Assembly (NCBI GenBank): GCA_947497945.1
Contig: CANMIP010000016.1
Span: forward strand, 62,001-126,000
Source: an uncultured Tropicimonas sp.
GTDB lineage: Bacteria; Pseudomonadota; Alphaproteobacteria; Rhodobacterales; Rhodobacteraceae
Length of the DNA stretch: 64,000 nt
Direction of reading: 5' to 3'
Under the pieces are notes generated by a model. The model was not told where the DNA came from. It worked only from the letters and a program-made list of their open reading frames with translations, and made no database searches. Shown one piece after another: positions 17,362 through 26,974 of this stretch; position 1 is the first letter of the stretch, and each line of letters starts with the position of its first letter. A program made the translations under genes and the position numbers.

Positions 17362-18381
17362 ATGAACAAGACCGTATTCGTTGGGGTTCTGGCGCTTGCC
17401 GGCATGTCCGCATCCGTCGCCGCCGCCGGTCTGCTGGATGAAGTCAAGACCCGTGGCAAGCTGAACTGCGGCGTTGCCACCGGCGTTCCCGGCTTTGCTG
17501 CACCCGACGCCAATGGCGAATGGCAAGGGTTTGACGTCGCTGTTTGCCGCGCCGTTGCCGCCGCCGTCCTCGACGACCCGACCGCTGTCGAATTCGTTCC
17601 AACCACCGGCAAGACCCGCTTCACCGCGCTGGCCTCCGGCGAAATCGACATGCTGGCCCGGAACACCACCTGGACTTTCTCCCGCGATGTCGACCTCAAG
17701 TTCGATTTTGTCGGCGTGAACTACTATGACGGTCAGGGCTTCCTGGTTCGCAAGGATCTGGGCGTTTCCTCGGCCAAGGAACTCGACGGCGCCACAGTCT
17801 GCATTCAGACCGGCACCACCACCGAGCTCAACCTCGCGGACTTCTTCCGCATCAACAACATGGAATACGAGCCGGTTCCGATCGAAACCAACGCCGAAGG
17901 GCAGCAGCAATACCTGGCCGGCGCCTGTGATTCCTACACGACAGACGCCTCTGGTCTCGCCGCGACCCGTGCCACTTTCGAAGATGCCGCGGAACACGTG
18001 ATTCTTCCCGAGATCATCTCCAAGGAGCCGCTCGGCCCGCTCGTGCGTCACGGCGACAACGAATGGGCAGATGTTGTCCGCTGGACGCTGAACGCTCTGA
18101 TCGCCGCCGAAGAGCTCGGTGTGACTTCTGCGAATGTCACCGAACTGGCCTCTGCTGCCGGCAACAACCCGGAGATCAATCGTATGCTCGGCACCGAAGG
18201 TACGCTGGGCGAGATGCTCGGCCTGCCGGCTGACTGGGCCGTCAAGGCGCTCTCCGTCAACGGCAACTACGGTGAGATCTTTGAGAAGAACATCGGCGAG
18301 ACAACGCCGATCGGCCTCGCGCGCGGCCTGAACGCGCAGTGGACCTCCGGCGGCCTGCTCTACGCCCCGCCGTTCCGCTGA
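17362..18381 (+). CDS. bztA: glutamate/glutamine/aspartate/asparagine ABC transporter, binding protein
   Basis: This periplasmic binding protein of the Bzt/Aap general amino-acid transporter has 339 residues. I chose ATG 17362 (aagagg just upstream), giving a signal peptide MNKTVFVGVLALAGMSASVAA. The mature N-terminus contains LDEVKTRGKLNCGVATGVPGF and later TGKTRFTALASGEIDML and IQTGTTTELNL, typical of the family. A strong hairpin follows its stop, then the two permeases and the ATPase. Confidence 0.95.
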   Translation: MNKTVFVGVLALAGMSASVAAAGLLDEVKTRGKLNCGVATGVPGFAAPDANGEWQGFDVAVCRAVAAAVLDDPTAVEFVPTTGKTRFTALASGEIDMLARNTTWTFSRDVDLKFDFVGVNYYDGQGFLVRKDLGVSSAKELDGATVCIQTGTTTELNLADFFRINNMEYEPVPIETNAEGQQQYLAGACDSYTTDASGLAATRATFEDAAEHVILPEIISKEPLGPLVRHGDNEWADVVRWTLNALIAAEELGVTSANVTELASAAGNNPEINRMLGTEGTLGEMLGLPADWAVKALSVNGNYGEIFEKNIGETTPIGLARGLNAQWTSGGLLYAPPFR

Positions 18382-18388
18382 TCTGACA

Positions 18389-18420
18389 GGGAAGGGCGCG
18401 GCATCGGTCGCGCCCTTCCC
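18389..18420 (+). other. strong hairpin between bztA and bztB
   Basis: A perfect 12-bp stem (gggaagggcgcg / cgcgcccttccc) around an 8-base loop, with no T-tract. Such elements often protect the mRNA of abundant binding proteins from 3' decay so that bztA is made in excess over bztBCD. Confidence 0.7.
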
Positions 18421-18509
18421 AATTCTCCACAAGCAACGAGAACATCCGGACCGAGGAGAGCGGGCGCCAGATCCGCAAAAGGGAAGTCCGGGAAGCCGCA
18501 GGGATACAC

Positions 18510-19826
18510 ATGACCTCACTGACCGACCCGCCGAAGGAGTCGTTCAGGCTCGGCATGCTGATCTACGACACCCGATACCGCTCGCTGACGATCCAGATCG
18601 TGGCGCTTATCGGGTTCATGATCTTCGCCGCCTGGCTGATCAATAACACGCTGTACAACCTTGCCGAACAGGGCAAGACCATCGGTTTCGGATTTCTCAG
18701 CGACACCGCCGGATATGACATCAACCAGCGGTTGCTCGACTACAATTCTCAGTCATCGCATTGGCGCGCCGCTTTTGTCGGGCTTCTGAACACGCTTCTG
18801 GTAGCTTTTCTGGGCTGTATTACGGCGACGATCATCGGTGTCTTCGTCGGTATCCTCAGGCTCTCCAACAACTGGCTCATCGCGCGGCTGATGACGGTCT
18901 ATGTCGAGATGTTCCGCAACGTGCCCGTGCTGCTCTGGATCGTCTTCACGATGGCGATCATGATCGAGACCCTGCCGGCACCGCGTGCCTTCAAGGGCGA
19001 TGACCCGCAGGCCTCGATGGTGCTGTTCGATTCCGTCGCCTTCACCAATCGCGGCGTCTACATCCCCGAACCGCTGTTCAGCCGCGGCCTCGGCGACATG
19101 CCGATCCTGCCCGATGCCGCCAACCCGGATTGCCAGCTCAACGAGGCCGGCGAGGTCGGGGACAGCTGCGGTATCTTCCAGATCAATATCGACTTACTGT
19201 TCCTCGTGCTCGTGCTCGGGGCGAGCCTCTTTGTCTCCGGCCGGATCCGGAAGCGGGCCGACCGGATCCAGAACGAGACCGGCGATCGTCCGAACACGAT
19301 GTATCTGCGCCTCGGCGTCGTTATCCTGCCCTTCGTGGCTGCGCTGATCGCGCTGGGCTTCCATCTCGGATACCCGGAACTCAAGGGCTTCAATTTCAAG
19401 GGCGGCACTTATCTGCGCAACTCGCTGATCGCGCTCTGGCTGGCCCTGTCCCTCTACACCGCGGCGTTCATCGCCGAAATCGTGCGGGCGGGTATCCTGG
19501 CGATCTCGAAGGGTCAGACCGAGGCGGCCTCCGCGCTCGGGCTGCGGCCGAACCGGATCATGAGTCTCGTGATCCTGCCGCAGGCGCTGCGGGTCATCAT
19601 TCCGCCGTTGATCTCGAACTACCTGAACCTGACAAAGAATTCTTCGCTGGCGATTGCCGTCGGCTACATGGATATCACCGGCACGCTCGGCGGTATCACC
19701 ATGAACCAGACCGGCAAGGAACTCGAATGCGTTCTCATGCTGATGCTGGTCTACCTGGTCATCTCGCTTTCGATCTCGGCGGTGATGAACTGGTATAATG
19801 AACGCGTAAAACTGGTGGAGCGGTAA
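18510..19826 (+). CDS. bztB: Bzt/Aap amino-acid ABC transporter, permease 1
   Basis: This membrane subunit has 438 residues, typical for the unusually long Bzt/AapQ permeases. The first helix is at about residues 28-48. A first permease-like stretch (NTLLVAFLGCITATIIGVF) is separated by a long loop from the C-terminal core, which carries the EAA-like loop (AASALGLRPNRIMSLVILPQ). The ATG at 18510 follows the hairpin by about 90 bases. It ends one base before the second permease. Confidence 0.94.
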   Translation: MTSLTDPPKESFRLGMLIYDTRYRSLTIQIVALIGFMIFAAWLINNTLYNLAEQGKTIGFGFLSDTAGYDINQRLLDYNSQSSHWRAAFVGLLNTLLVAFLGCITATIIGVFVGILRLSNNWLIARLMTVYVEMFRNVPVLLWIVFTMAIMIETLPAPRAFKGDDPQASMVLFDSVAFTNRGVYIPEPLFSRGLGDMPILPDAANPDCQLNEAGEVGDSCGIFQINIDLLFLVLVLGASLFVSGRIRKRADRIQNETGDRPNTMYLRLGVVILPFVAALIALGFHLGYPELKGFNFKGGTYLRNSLIALWLALSLYTAAFIAEIVRAGILAISKGQTEAASALGLRPNRIMSLVILPQALRVIIPPLISNYLNLTKNSSLAIAVGYMDITGTLGGITMNQTGKELECVLMLMLVYLVISLSISAVMNWYNERVKLVER

Positions 19827-19827
19827 G

Positions 19828-21117
19828 ATGGCAGACCTTCATTTCGTCCGCAAAGCCATGATCGAGGAACAGGAACCGCCGGCGGCGACAGCCGGGGTTG
19901 CCGGCTGGGTGCGGGAGAATCTCTTCTCCTCGCCGCTCAACGCGATCCTCTCCATCCTGTCGCTCGGCTTCGTCTTCTACGTGCTCTCGGCGCTACTGCC
20001 CTGGGTCTTCTCGCCGACATGGTCCGCGACCTCGCTTGGCGAGTGCCGGGAACTGACCGGCGGCGGGCATGGCAAGGCCTGCTGGGGCGTGATCCGGGAG
20101 CGTTGGTTGCAGCTCATGTTCGGCTTCTATCCGAAGGAGCTCTACTGGCGTGTCGTGCTCGATTTCGCGCTGCTGATCGTCGCCGTCGCGCCGGTCCTCT
20201 TCACGAAGCTGCCGCGCAAGATGCTCTACTTCTCGGCGGTCTACCCGTTCCTGATGCCCTGGCTGCTCTGGGGCGGCTCGATCTGGAACCCGATCGCGGT
20301 GGCTGCCGGTTTCGTGCTCGGCTTCTTCGCCCATAAATATGCCAGGCCGGCGTTTGGTGGGCTGGCGGCGGTCATCCTCGCCTTCCTCCTGCCGATCATC
20401 TGGTGGTTCTTCCTGGCTGGCCCGCTGGCCAACGGGCTTGCCTCGGTGCTGCCCCTGGCGCTGGAAACGGTTGAGAGCCGCAATTTCGGTGGCTTCATGC
20501 TCTCGATCACCATCGGCGTTGTTGCCATCGCCATCTCACTGCCGATCGGCATCCTGCTGGCGCTCGGGCGTCAGTCGGACCTCTTCATTGTCCGGTCGCT
20601 CTCCGTGGGCTTCATCGAGTTCATCCGCGGCGTGCCGCTGATCACGCTCCTCTTCGTCGCCTCGACACTGCTGAACATCTTCATGCCGCCGGGGACCGAT
20701 TTCGACATCATCCTGCGCGTCATCATCATGGTCACGCTCTTCGCCTCCGCCTATATGGCCGAGGTGGTGCGGGGCGGTCTTGCGGCCCTTCCCAAGGGCC
20801 AGTACGAGGCGGCCGATGCGCTCGGGCTTGATTTCTGGATGGCGCAGCGGCTCATCATCATGCCGCAGGCGCTGAAGATCTCGATCCCAGGGATCGTCTC
20901 GACCTTCATCGGTGTCTTCAAGGACACCACGCTGGTCTCGATCATCGGCCTTCTGGACCCGATCGGCCTCTCGAACTCCATCCGCGCCGACCAGGCCTGG
21001 AATGGTGTGGTATGGGAGCTCTACGGCTTCATCGCGCTGATGTTCTTCGTCTTCTGCTTCTCCATGTCCCGGTATTCCATGTTCCTGGAGCGCAAGCTTC
21101 AGACCGGCCATCGCTAA
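19828..21117 (+). CDS. bztC: Bzt/Aap amino-acid ABC transporter, permease 2
   Basis: This partner permease has 429 residues with about eight hydrophobic segments. The conserved core includes [16 protein letters not shown] and [21 protein letters not shown]. It starts one base after bztB and ends ten bases before bztD, so all four proteins are one operon. Confidence 0.94.
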   Translation: MADLHFVRKAMIEEQEPPAATAGVAGWVRENLFSSPLNAILSILSLGFVFYVLSALLPWVFSPTWSATSLGECRELTGGGHGKACWGVIRERWLQLMFGFYPKELYWRVVLDFALLIVAVAPVLFTKLPRKMLYFSAVYPFLMPWLLWGGSIWNPIAVAAGFVLGFFAHKYARPAFGGLAAVILAFLLPIIWWFFLAGPLANGLASVLPLALETVESRNFGGFMLSITIGVVAIAISLPIGILLALGRQSDLFIVRSLSVGFIEFIRGVPLITLLFVASTLLNIFMPPGTDFDIILRVIIMVTLFASAYMAEVVRGGLAALPKGQYEAADALGLDFWMAQRLIIMPQALKISIPGIVSTFIGVFKDTTLVSIIGLLDPIGLSNSIRADQAWNGVVWELYGFIALMFFVFCFSMSRYSMFLERKLQTGHR

Positions 21118-21127
21118 GGAAATCCAC

Positions 21128-21919
21128 ATGTCCGAAACTGCTATTGAACGCGAAATCGATCGATCGCACATGGAGGTCTCCGACAAGTTGGCCATCCAGA
21201 TCACCCACATGAACAAGTGGTACGGCACGTTCCACGTGCTGCGGGATATCAACCTGAGCGTCTATGAAGGCGAGCGGATCGTCATTGCCGGGCCTTCGGG
21301 CTCGGGAAAGTCGACCCTGATCCGCTGCATCAACCGCCTGGAAGAACACCAGGCGGGGGAGATCGTCGTGGACGGAACGGAGCTTTCCTCCGACCTGAAG
21401 AATATCGACAAGATCCGCTCCGAAGTCGGGATGGTGTTCCAGCATTTCAACCTCTTCCCGCATCTGACGATCCTGGAGAACTGCACGCTGGCGCCGATCT
21501 GGGTGCGCAAGACTCCCCGCAAGGAAGCGGAGGAAATCGCGATGCATTACCTGGAGAAGGTCAAGATCCCCGAGCAGGCGTTGAAATACCCCGGCCAGCT
21601 CTCGGGCGGTCAGCAGCAGCGTGTGGCCATCGCCCGCTCGCTCTGCATGAAGCCGCGGATCATGCTCTTCGACGAGCCGACCTCTGCGCTCGACCCCGAG
21701 ATGATCAAGGAAGTGCTGGAGACGATGATCCAGCTCGCCGAGGAGGGCATGACCATGCTTTGCGTGACCCACGAGATGGGGTTTGCCAAGCAGGTGGCCA
21801 ACCGGGTGATCTTCATGGACCAGGGGCAGGTCGTCGAACAGAACGAGCCCAACGAGTTCTTCAACAACCCGCAGCATGAGCGCACCAAGCTCTTCCTGAG
21901 CCAGATCCTCGGCCATTGA
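21128..21919 (+). CDS. bztD: Bzt/Aap amino-acid ABC transporter, ATPase
   Basis: This ATP-binding subunit has 263 residues. Walker A GPSGSGKS lies near residue 58, the signature LSGGQQQR near 159, Walker [14 protein letters not shown] near 178 and the switch [23 protein letters not shown] at the start is typical of polar amino-acid importers (GlnQ/AapP/BztD). It closes the operon before a bidirectional terminator. Confidence 0.96.
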   Translation: MSETAIEREIDRSHMEVSDKLAIQITHMNKWYGTFHVLRDINLSVYEGERIVIAGPSGSGKSTLIRCINRLEEHQAGEIVVDGTELSSDLKNIDKIRSEVGMVFQHFNLFPHLTILENCTLAPIWVRKTPRKEAEEIAMHYLEKVKIPEQALKYPGQLSGGQQQRVAIARSLCMKPRIMLFDEPTSALDPEMIKEVLETMIQLAEEGMTMLCVTHEMGFAKQVANRVIFMDQGQVVEQNEPNEFFNNPQHERTKLFLSQILGH

Positions 21920-21939
21920 GCCGGGCGTCGCAGCAGATC

Positions 21940-21976
21940 GGGGCCTCGGCTTTCGCCGGGGCCCTGCGCTTTTCTA
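21940..21976. terminator. terminator between bztD and the convergent small gene
   Basis: gggcctcggc / gccggggccc pair over ten positions with one G.T, around a short t-rich loop. The tgcgctttt that follows serves the + strand. It may act in both directions. Confidence 0.65.
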
Positions 21977-22333
21977 CTCCACCAATCGAAGTCGAGGGCG
22001 TTTTTCGCGTTTGAGAATCGTTTCGGTGTCGAGATCGCGAATCGGCGTGTCGTCGTCAGGGATCTCGCCGCGGGCCAACAGGTCGAGATACCGCCCGCAA
22101 CAGACCCTCAGGAAAGCGGCGAAGGTGCCGACCGTATGGTCGGCCTCGATAGCCTCGCGATAGAGTTTTCGAAGGAGTTCGTCGGTGCGCATCCCGTCCC
22201 GCAGCGCGATGCGGTCGAGCACTCCCCAGTAAAAGTTTTCGATTCGCAGCGCCGTGTCTGCATTGTCGAAACGCAGGGCGCGGGTTTCATATTCCCACAG
22301 GTTCGAATCAGCTTCGATGAAAAGGCGACACAT
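21974..22333 (-). CDS. ribbon-helix-helix domain protein (RHH_4 family)
   Basis: This 119-residue protein carries an N-terminal MCRLFIEADSNLWEYETRAL followed by RIENFYWGVLDRIALRDGM and FAAFLRVCCGRYL. That order is the hallmark of the alphaproteobacterial RHH_4 family, a putative DNA-binding ribbon-helix-helix. An earlier in-frame start at 22405 adds a hydrophobic, non-family stretch; ATG 22333 gives the family N-terminus. The target is unknown. It converges on bztD. Confidence 0.8.
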   Translation of the reverse strand: MCRLFIEADSNLWEYETRALRFDNADTALRIENFYWGVLDRIALRDGMRTDELLRKLYREAIEADHTVGTFAAFLRVCCGRYLDLLARGEIPDDDTPIRDLDTETILKREKRPRLRLVE

Positions 22334-22852
22334 AGACGGCCCCCGAACTAAAAAAGACACTTCTGCCACAAAGAACAGGGCAGCGCAGATCAAACCGGGC
22401 GCCACGATGCGGATGCGACACTTCCTAAATCGTTATAGTTTGTTTTTGCGGATTTGAGAACAATAACGAAGGGTCAGGCTTCGGCCTTGCTGCGCTCCTG
22501 TCTCCGGGACAGTTGCGGACCCGCGCATCCTGCCTGTCGGATCGGGGCCCGATGCTGCGAAGTTTTCGTTCCGGGATGTGTCTCGAGACTTCAGGCCATT
22601 GTGGTCGGTACGCCGGCCCGGATCGCGCTGCGGACCGTCGTAAATCGGTTTTGCCGCAGATTTCTCTGTCCGATGGCCCGAATAACAGCGTCGGGCAGGC
22701 CGGAAGGGGCTGTTTCGCCAGCCCCGAGGGAGGGGCCGGCATGTCGATTTGCAAGGGCACAAACCCTTAGGCTCGCGGCTGGAGGGTAGGGTAGGGTCGA
22801 GGGCGGCGACGATGGCCTGGCGGGCATCGCGACCGAGGAAGGGCAATCAATC
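22334..22852. other. 519-base gap, divergent control region, no gene seen
   Basis: Short frames on both strands are Arg/Ser/Pro-rich and lack ribosome sites or family features. A 7-bp hairpin (ggggctg / cagcccc) lies near 22707. The region must hold the promoters of the two outward-facing genes. Confidence 0.5.
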
Positions 22853-24106
22853 ATGAACAAGAACCTGGTATCACTGCAAGCCTTGTTCGTTGCTGTCGGC
22901 GCGATCCATATCGCCGCCGCCGCTCTCGGGACACTGGTTGCGCTCGATATCGCGGCCTTCGGGGGATCGCAGGAAGACGCCTCGGCGGTCGCGTCGAGCT
23001 ATTCGCTGGGCTTTCTTGTCGGGTGTTTCTGGATCGCGAGGCCCCTGGCCCGGATCGGGCATGTACGAGCCTTCTCTGCGGCCGCCGCCCTTTGCACGCT
23101 CACGACCCTCGTGCTCGCCGAGACCGAAAATATCCCGGTCACCATGCTGTCCCGATTCCTGACCGGCCTTGCAACGGCTGGCCTCTACGCAATTGCGGAT
23201 GCGTGGATCAACGATTCCGCCGAAGCGGCTTCCCGTGGGCGCATCCTGTCGGTCTATTCGATCGTGCTGGGGGTCTGTTCGGTGGCAAGCCAGATCTTCG
23301 TCATCGTCTATTCGGACCGGGTGTCGAGCGCGTTTCCAGCGATCTCCGCCCTGTTCTGCATTGCCATCATGGTGATAGCGACGACCCGAACAGACCCGAA
23401 ACCCAGCGAGAATCGGGCCTCGGTGCGAATCCTGGCCACATACGCCCTCTCACCAACGGCCTTTGTCGGCGCATTTCTGAACGGGTTGATTGTCACGATC
23501 GTGCTTTTCGTCCTGCCCTTCCAGGTCTCTGTCATGGGCGTCACGCCGACGGTTATCGCCATCGGAATCGCGGCGACCTATGCCGGGCGCATCTTCCTGC
23601 AATATCCGCTCGGAAGCGCGTCGGACCGCATGGACCGGCGGATCGTCATTGCCGGGGCCTCCCTGATCCTGGCGACCACGCTCGCGGCAACCGCGATTCT
23701 GAGCGGCCTTGAGGGATCGATCCTGTTGCGGGAGATGGGCGCCTTCGTGGAGATTTTCGCCCTCGGGCTCGGCATGCTGCTGGGCGGCACCCTGTTGCCG
23801 CTCTACTCGCTGCTCACGGCGCATGCGATGGACCGGACCGTGCCGGTCTATATCGGCTCCACGGCCGTCACCCTGCTCTTCGTGTATTCTGTCGGCGGGG
23901 TCGTCGGGCCGCTTGCCAGTTCTGCCATTACCATGGCCTTCGGGGGCAGCGCCCTGTTGTGGTTCCTGGCTGCTCTGATGGCGCTTTTCGCGGCCTATAC
24001 GCTTGTTCGTATGCGGACGCGGGATGCGGCCCCGCAGGCGGAACACGCCCGACACCAGCCGGGCGCGATCACGAGCGTCGAAATGGCGCCGGACCAAAAG
24101 CGCTGA
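22853..24106 (+). CDS. MFS transporter, YcaD-like
   Basis: This 417-residue major-facilitator protein has about twelve hydrophobic segments. It begins NLVSLQALFVAVGAIHIAAA, and the loop between helices 4 and 5 reads GLATAGLYAIADAWINDSA, matching the YcaD/putative sugar-efflux branch (ESWLN-type motif). gaggaaggg precedes the ATG. The tail is polar and probably cytoplasmic. Substrate unknown. Confidence 0.85.
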   Translation: MNKNLVSLQALFVAVGAIHIAAAALGTLVALDIAAFGGSQEDASAVASSYSLGFLVGCFWIARPLARIGHVRAFSAAAALCTLTTLVLAETENIPVTMLSRFLTGLATAGLYAIADAWINDSAEAASRGRILSVYSIVLGVCSVASQIFVIVYSDRVSSAFPAISALFCIAIMVIATTRTDPKPSENRASVRILATYALSPTAFVGAFLNGLIVTIVLFVLPFQVSVMGVTPTVIAIGIAATYAGRIFLQYPLGSASDRMDRRIVIAGASLILATTLAATAILSGLEGSILLREMGAFVEIFALGLGMLLGGTLLPLYSLLTAHAMDRTVPVYIGSTAVTLLFVYSVGGVVGPLASSAITMAFGGSALLWFLAALMALFAAYTLVRMRTRDAAPQAEHARHQPGAITSVEMAPDQKR

Positions 24107-24142
24107 ATGCTGTCAGGCGGGCGGCGCGGACCGGCCCGGCGC

Positions 24143-24430
24143 TTATGCCGTCCAGTCAGCCACGACGTGGAAGTCGCCGCGTTCGGGCGGGGATTCCAGG
24201 AACTCCATGAAGTTCGACCACAGCGCCTGCACGCGTGCCGCGGTCTCCTCGTCCATCGTCTGGTTGGTCGACAGCGCAACAACGACGCCGGTGCCGTCAT
24301 CCTTCATCACGTTGATGAACTTGACGATGCCGGGCAGCGCGAGGATCTGTTCGCGAAGTCCTTCCATTACTTTGGTCGCCGCCTCTCTCGAGCCTGGCTT
24401 CATCTTGTAATTCGTCACTCGAGCGTACAT
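24143..24430 (-). CDS. small dimeric alpha/beta-barrel protein (antibiotic-biosynthesis-monooxygenase-like)
   Basis: This 95-residue protein begins MYARVTNYKMKPGSREAATK and shows the pattern of the ABM/ferredoxin-like dimeric barrel. ATG 24430 was preferred to a start at 24478, which adds an unrelated extension. Members range from haem-degrading to quinone-forming monooxygenases, and many have no known reaction. It converges on the MFS gene, 36 bases apart. Confidence 0.7.
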   Translation of the reverse strand: MYARVTNYKMKPGSREAATKVMEGLREQILALPGIVKFINVMKDDGTGVVVALSTNQTMDEETAARVQALWSNFMEFLESPPERGDFHVVADWTA

Positions 24431-25000
24431 TGCGTGTCTCCCTTGTGTCCTGCCCCCACTATACACGAAAACGCCCACAAGTCGTCTTGCGGCTGTTTTC
24501 GCGTATCAAGCCCCCGGATACGCAGGTGCCCGGGCTGATCCTTTGGGGCGTGACAGGGACACCCCCGGGGCCTGTCATGCCGGTATCGATGGCTTCAGGG
24601 GATCCCGCTCGCTCGGCAGCCAGTCCACCCTTCGGCGCATTTCGGATCGCGGAGACAACCGGGGGAACATGCCTGTCGCTTCCGGCTTCAGGCCGCAGCG
24701 GCAAGGCGTGGACGCCACGGTGATGGTCCGGGATGCAGGCGTACTCCGAGCCGCTGGACCTGCTCGACAACCGCCACGGACGCAGGTCGCAAGGCCCCGG
24801 CCTGGTCATGGAACCAAGGGGACGGTTTCTTTCGCTTTCGGATGGATCTTTGGGAAGTCTGGCGGCACGACGACGAGTCAGAGGTCTGGCGTCCAGGAAG
24901 TTTCCTCAGGGATTTCACTGCAACGGAGCGGCGAAACGATCCCTGCGACATGACACGTCACTACAGCAAGGTGCTGATATGTAACCTAAAAGAGGGTGGA
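24431..25000. other. 570-base gap beside tRNA-Ala, no gene seen
   Basis: No frame on either strand resembles a protein, and the longest ones have biased, shadow-like composition. It abuts the 3' end of the tRNA, a place often used by integrases, but I found no integrase fragment and no duplicated tRNA 3' end. Confidence 0.5.
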
Positions 25001-25076
<76 letters not shown>

Positions 25077-25144
25077 GGTAGCGCGGTGTGTATTCACCGG
25101 CCGAGGGGAGTTCAAGAGGAAAATGAACTCCCACCGGAATGTTT

Positions 25145-25471
25145 TTACGAGTCGTCCTCGTCCGATCCGACGTCGGCGATTTCCTCGAGCGAGACGTTGT
25201 CTTCATCATCGTCGTCGTCGAGCACATCATCGCCGAGATCGACATCGGCGTCGGCCTCAAGGACATCTTCCTCGTCATCGAGAACGACTTCCTTTTCGGG
25301 CTCGCTCTGCTTGTCCTTCTCGTCCTTGATCAGGACGCGGTTCTTGTTGCCGGTGTCGAGCTGAACGACCTCGCCCGTGTAAGGGCTGACGATCGGGCTG
25401 CGGCCGAGATCGTAGAACCGCTTGCCGGTCGTCGGGCAGACGCGCTTGACTCCCCATTCTTCCTTGGGCAT
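25145..25471 (-). CDS. FYDLN-acid domain protein (TIGR02300 type)
   Basis: This 108-residue protein begins MPKEEWGVKRVCPTTGKRFY with the FYDL motif that names the family, then YTGEVVQL. The second half is almost entirely Asp and Glu. I chose ATG 25471, with aagga six bases upstream, over ATG 25486. The function is unknown; the acidic tail suggests binding to a basic partner. It lies 68 bases from the tRNA on the same strand. Confidence 0.85.
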   Translation of the reverse strand: MPKEEWGVKRVCPTTGKRFYDLGRSPIVSPYTGEVVQLDTGNKNRVLIKDEKDKQSEPEKEVVLDDEEDVLEADADVDLGDDVLDDDDDEDNVSLEEIADVGSDEDDS

Positions 25472-25572
25472 CGGGTGATCCTTCATATAGAGCGAAGCAT
25501 TGAAAAAAGGCCGATGCCACAGGATGGCGGGTCTGTCAAACCCTAAGCGTGCAGGAATCGGGACAGCGAGCG

Positions 25573-26271
25573 ATGAACGAATATGTGCTGCCGGGAGATC
25601 CGCCGATTACGGTGGTGCTTCGGCCCTCCGCGCGAGCCCGGCGATACTCGCTGCGGGTATCGCGGCTGGACGGTCGGGTGACGCTCACAATGCCCCGTTC
25701 AGCCTCGCGCTCCCGGGCGCTGGACTTCGTGCGAGAGAAGGCCGGATGGATCCGGGACAAGCTCTCGGAGCGCCCGCAGGAGGTCCTAGCCGAGGAAGGG
25801 GCGGTGCTGCCAGTGGATGGAATCGACCTGGAGGTTGCGCGTGGAAGGCGAAGCGCGCTTGTCTTCGGGCTCGGACGAATCGAGGTTTCGGCGCGCAGTC
25901 ACTCTGTTCCGGCCGCTGTTGCCGGGCTTGTGCGGGAGCATGCGCGCAGCCGGCTGGTGGCGGCCTGCGACGCTTTCTCGTCGGAGCTGGGACGCCCCTA
26001 CAGCCGGATCACCCTGCGCGACACACGGTCCCGCTGGGGGTCCTGTTCGGCACAGGGGGCGTTGATGTTCTCCTGGAGGCTGATCCTGGCGCCGCCAGAC
26101 ATTCTCGACTACGTCGCGGCACATGAGGTGGCCCATCTTGCCGAGATGAATCATGGCCCGCGATTCTGGGCGAATGTCGAACGGCTCTGGCCCGATTACC
26201 GGGCGCATCGCGCCTGGTTGCGGGAGAATGGCGAGACGCTGCATCGCTACAGATTCGAGACGACATCTTGA
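25573..26271 (+). CDS. YgjP/DUF45-type zinc metallopeptidase
   Basis: This 232-residue protein has the DUF45 (WLM/SprT-like) zinc site HEVAHLAEMNHGPRFW near residue 185, preceded by RDTRSRWGSCSAQG, the family's other signature. An in-frame GTG at 25549 is possible; ATG 25573 was preferred. It diverges from the FYDLN gene. Substrates are unknown. It is followed closely by the GntR-family regulator. Confidence 0.85.
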   Translation: MNEYVLPGDPPITVVLRPSARARRYSLRVSRLDGRVTLTMPRSASRSRALDFVREKAGWIRDKLSERPQEVLAEEGAVLPVDGIDLEVARGRRSALVFGLGRIEVSARSHSVPAAVAGLVREHARSRLVAACDAFSSELGRPYSRITLRDTRSRWGSCSAQGALMFSWRLILAPPDILDYVAAHEVAHLAEMNHGPRFWANVERLWPDYRAHRAWLRENGETLHRYRFETTS

Positions 26272-26302
26272 CCCCCCGCCAGCGGCGTGGCCATGATTGG
26301 GA

Positions 26303-26974
26303 ATGTATCTGAACCAGCGACAGTCCCCGAGTCCCGTGGCCCACACCCCGCCCACGGCGGCGGCGCATGACCGGCTTTACCGGACCATGCGGACCCGCAT
26401 CATGCATGGCGAGGTCGTGCCGGGTCAGGCCTTGACGCTGCGCGGGATCGGCAAGGAGTTCGGGTTGTCGATGACGCCGGTGCGCGAGGCGCTGCGGCGG
26501 CTCGTTGCGGAAGGCGCTTTGACCATGTCCACATCGGGGCGGGTCTCGACGCCGGAGTTGACCAATGAGCGGATCGAGGAGCTGGCGGCGCTACGAGCGC
26601 TGCTGGAGCCGGAGCTGGCCTCACGGGCCTTGCCACGGGCGCATATGGCGCTGATCGAGCGGTTGCAGACGATCAACCACAACATTGCCACGGTCAATTC
26701 CAGCGGCGACGCGCCGGCCTATATCCGGACGAACCTGGAGTTCCACCGCACGCTCTACCTGCGTGCCCAGGCGCCGGCGATGCTCGCAATGGCCGAAACG
26801 GTGTGGCTGCAGCTCGGCCCGACCATGGGGATGCTCTACGACCGGCTGCGGCGCCAGGAGGCGCCCTATCATCACAAGCTGATCGTGGCCGCGCTGAAGG
26901 CGGGCGACGAGCCCTCGCTCAAGCTCGCCGTGCGCAGCGATGTCACGCAGGGGCTCAGGCTTCTGGCGCAGTAG
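26303..26974 (+). CDS. GntR/FadR-family transcriptional regulator
   Basis: This 223-residue regulator has an N-terminal winged helix (LRGIGKEFGLSMTPVREALR near residue 50) and a C-terminal FCD ligand domain with metal-type residues (LEFHRTLY, YHHKLIVAAL). The start is not certain: ATG 26303 or TTG 26297. Its 3' end overlaps the convergent tdk gene by 20 bases. No neighbour identifies the effector. Confidence 0.85.
   Translation: MYLNQRQSPSPVAHTPPTAAAHDRLYRTMRTRIMHGEVVPGQALTLRGIGKEFGLSMTPVREALRRLVAEGALTMSTSGRVSTPELTNERIEELAALRALLEPELASRALPRAHMALIERLQTINHNIATVNSSGDAPAYIRTNLEFHRTLYLRAQAPAMLAMAETVWLQLGPTMGMLYDRLRRQEAPYHHKLIVAALKAGDEPSLKLAVRSDVTQGLRLLAQ

Noticed and set aside
22454-22789. 111-residue frame in the gap before the MFS gene
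   Set aside because: Cys/Arg/Pro-rich composition without a ribosome site or recognisable domain suggests non-coding sequence.
24543-24953. 136-residue frame in the gap before tRNA-Ala
   Set aside because: Composition is shadow-like and there is no start signal or family; I could not support it as a gene.
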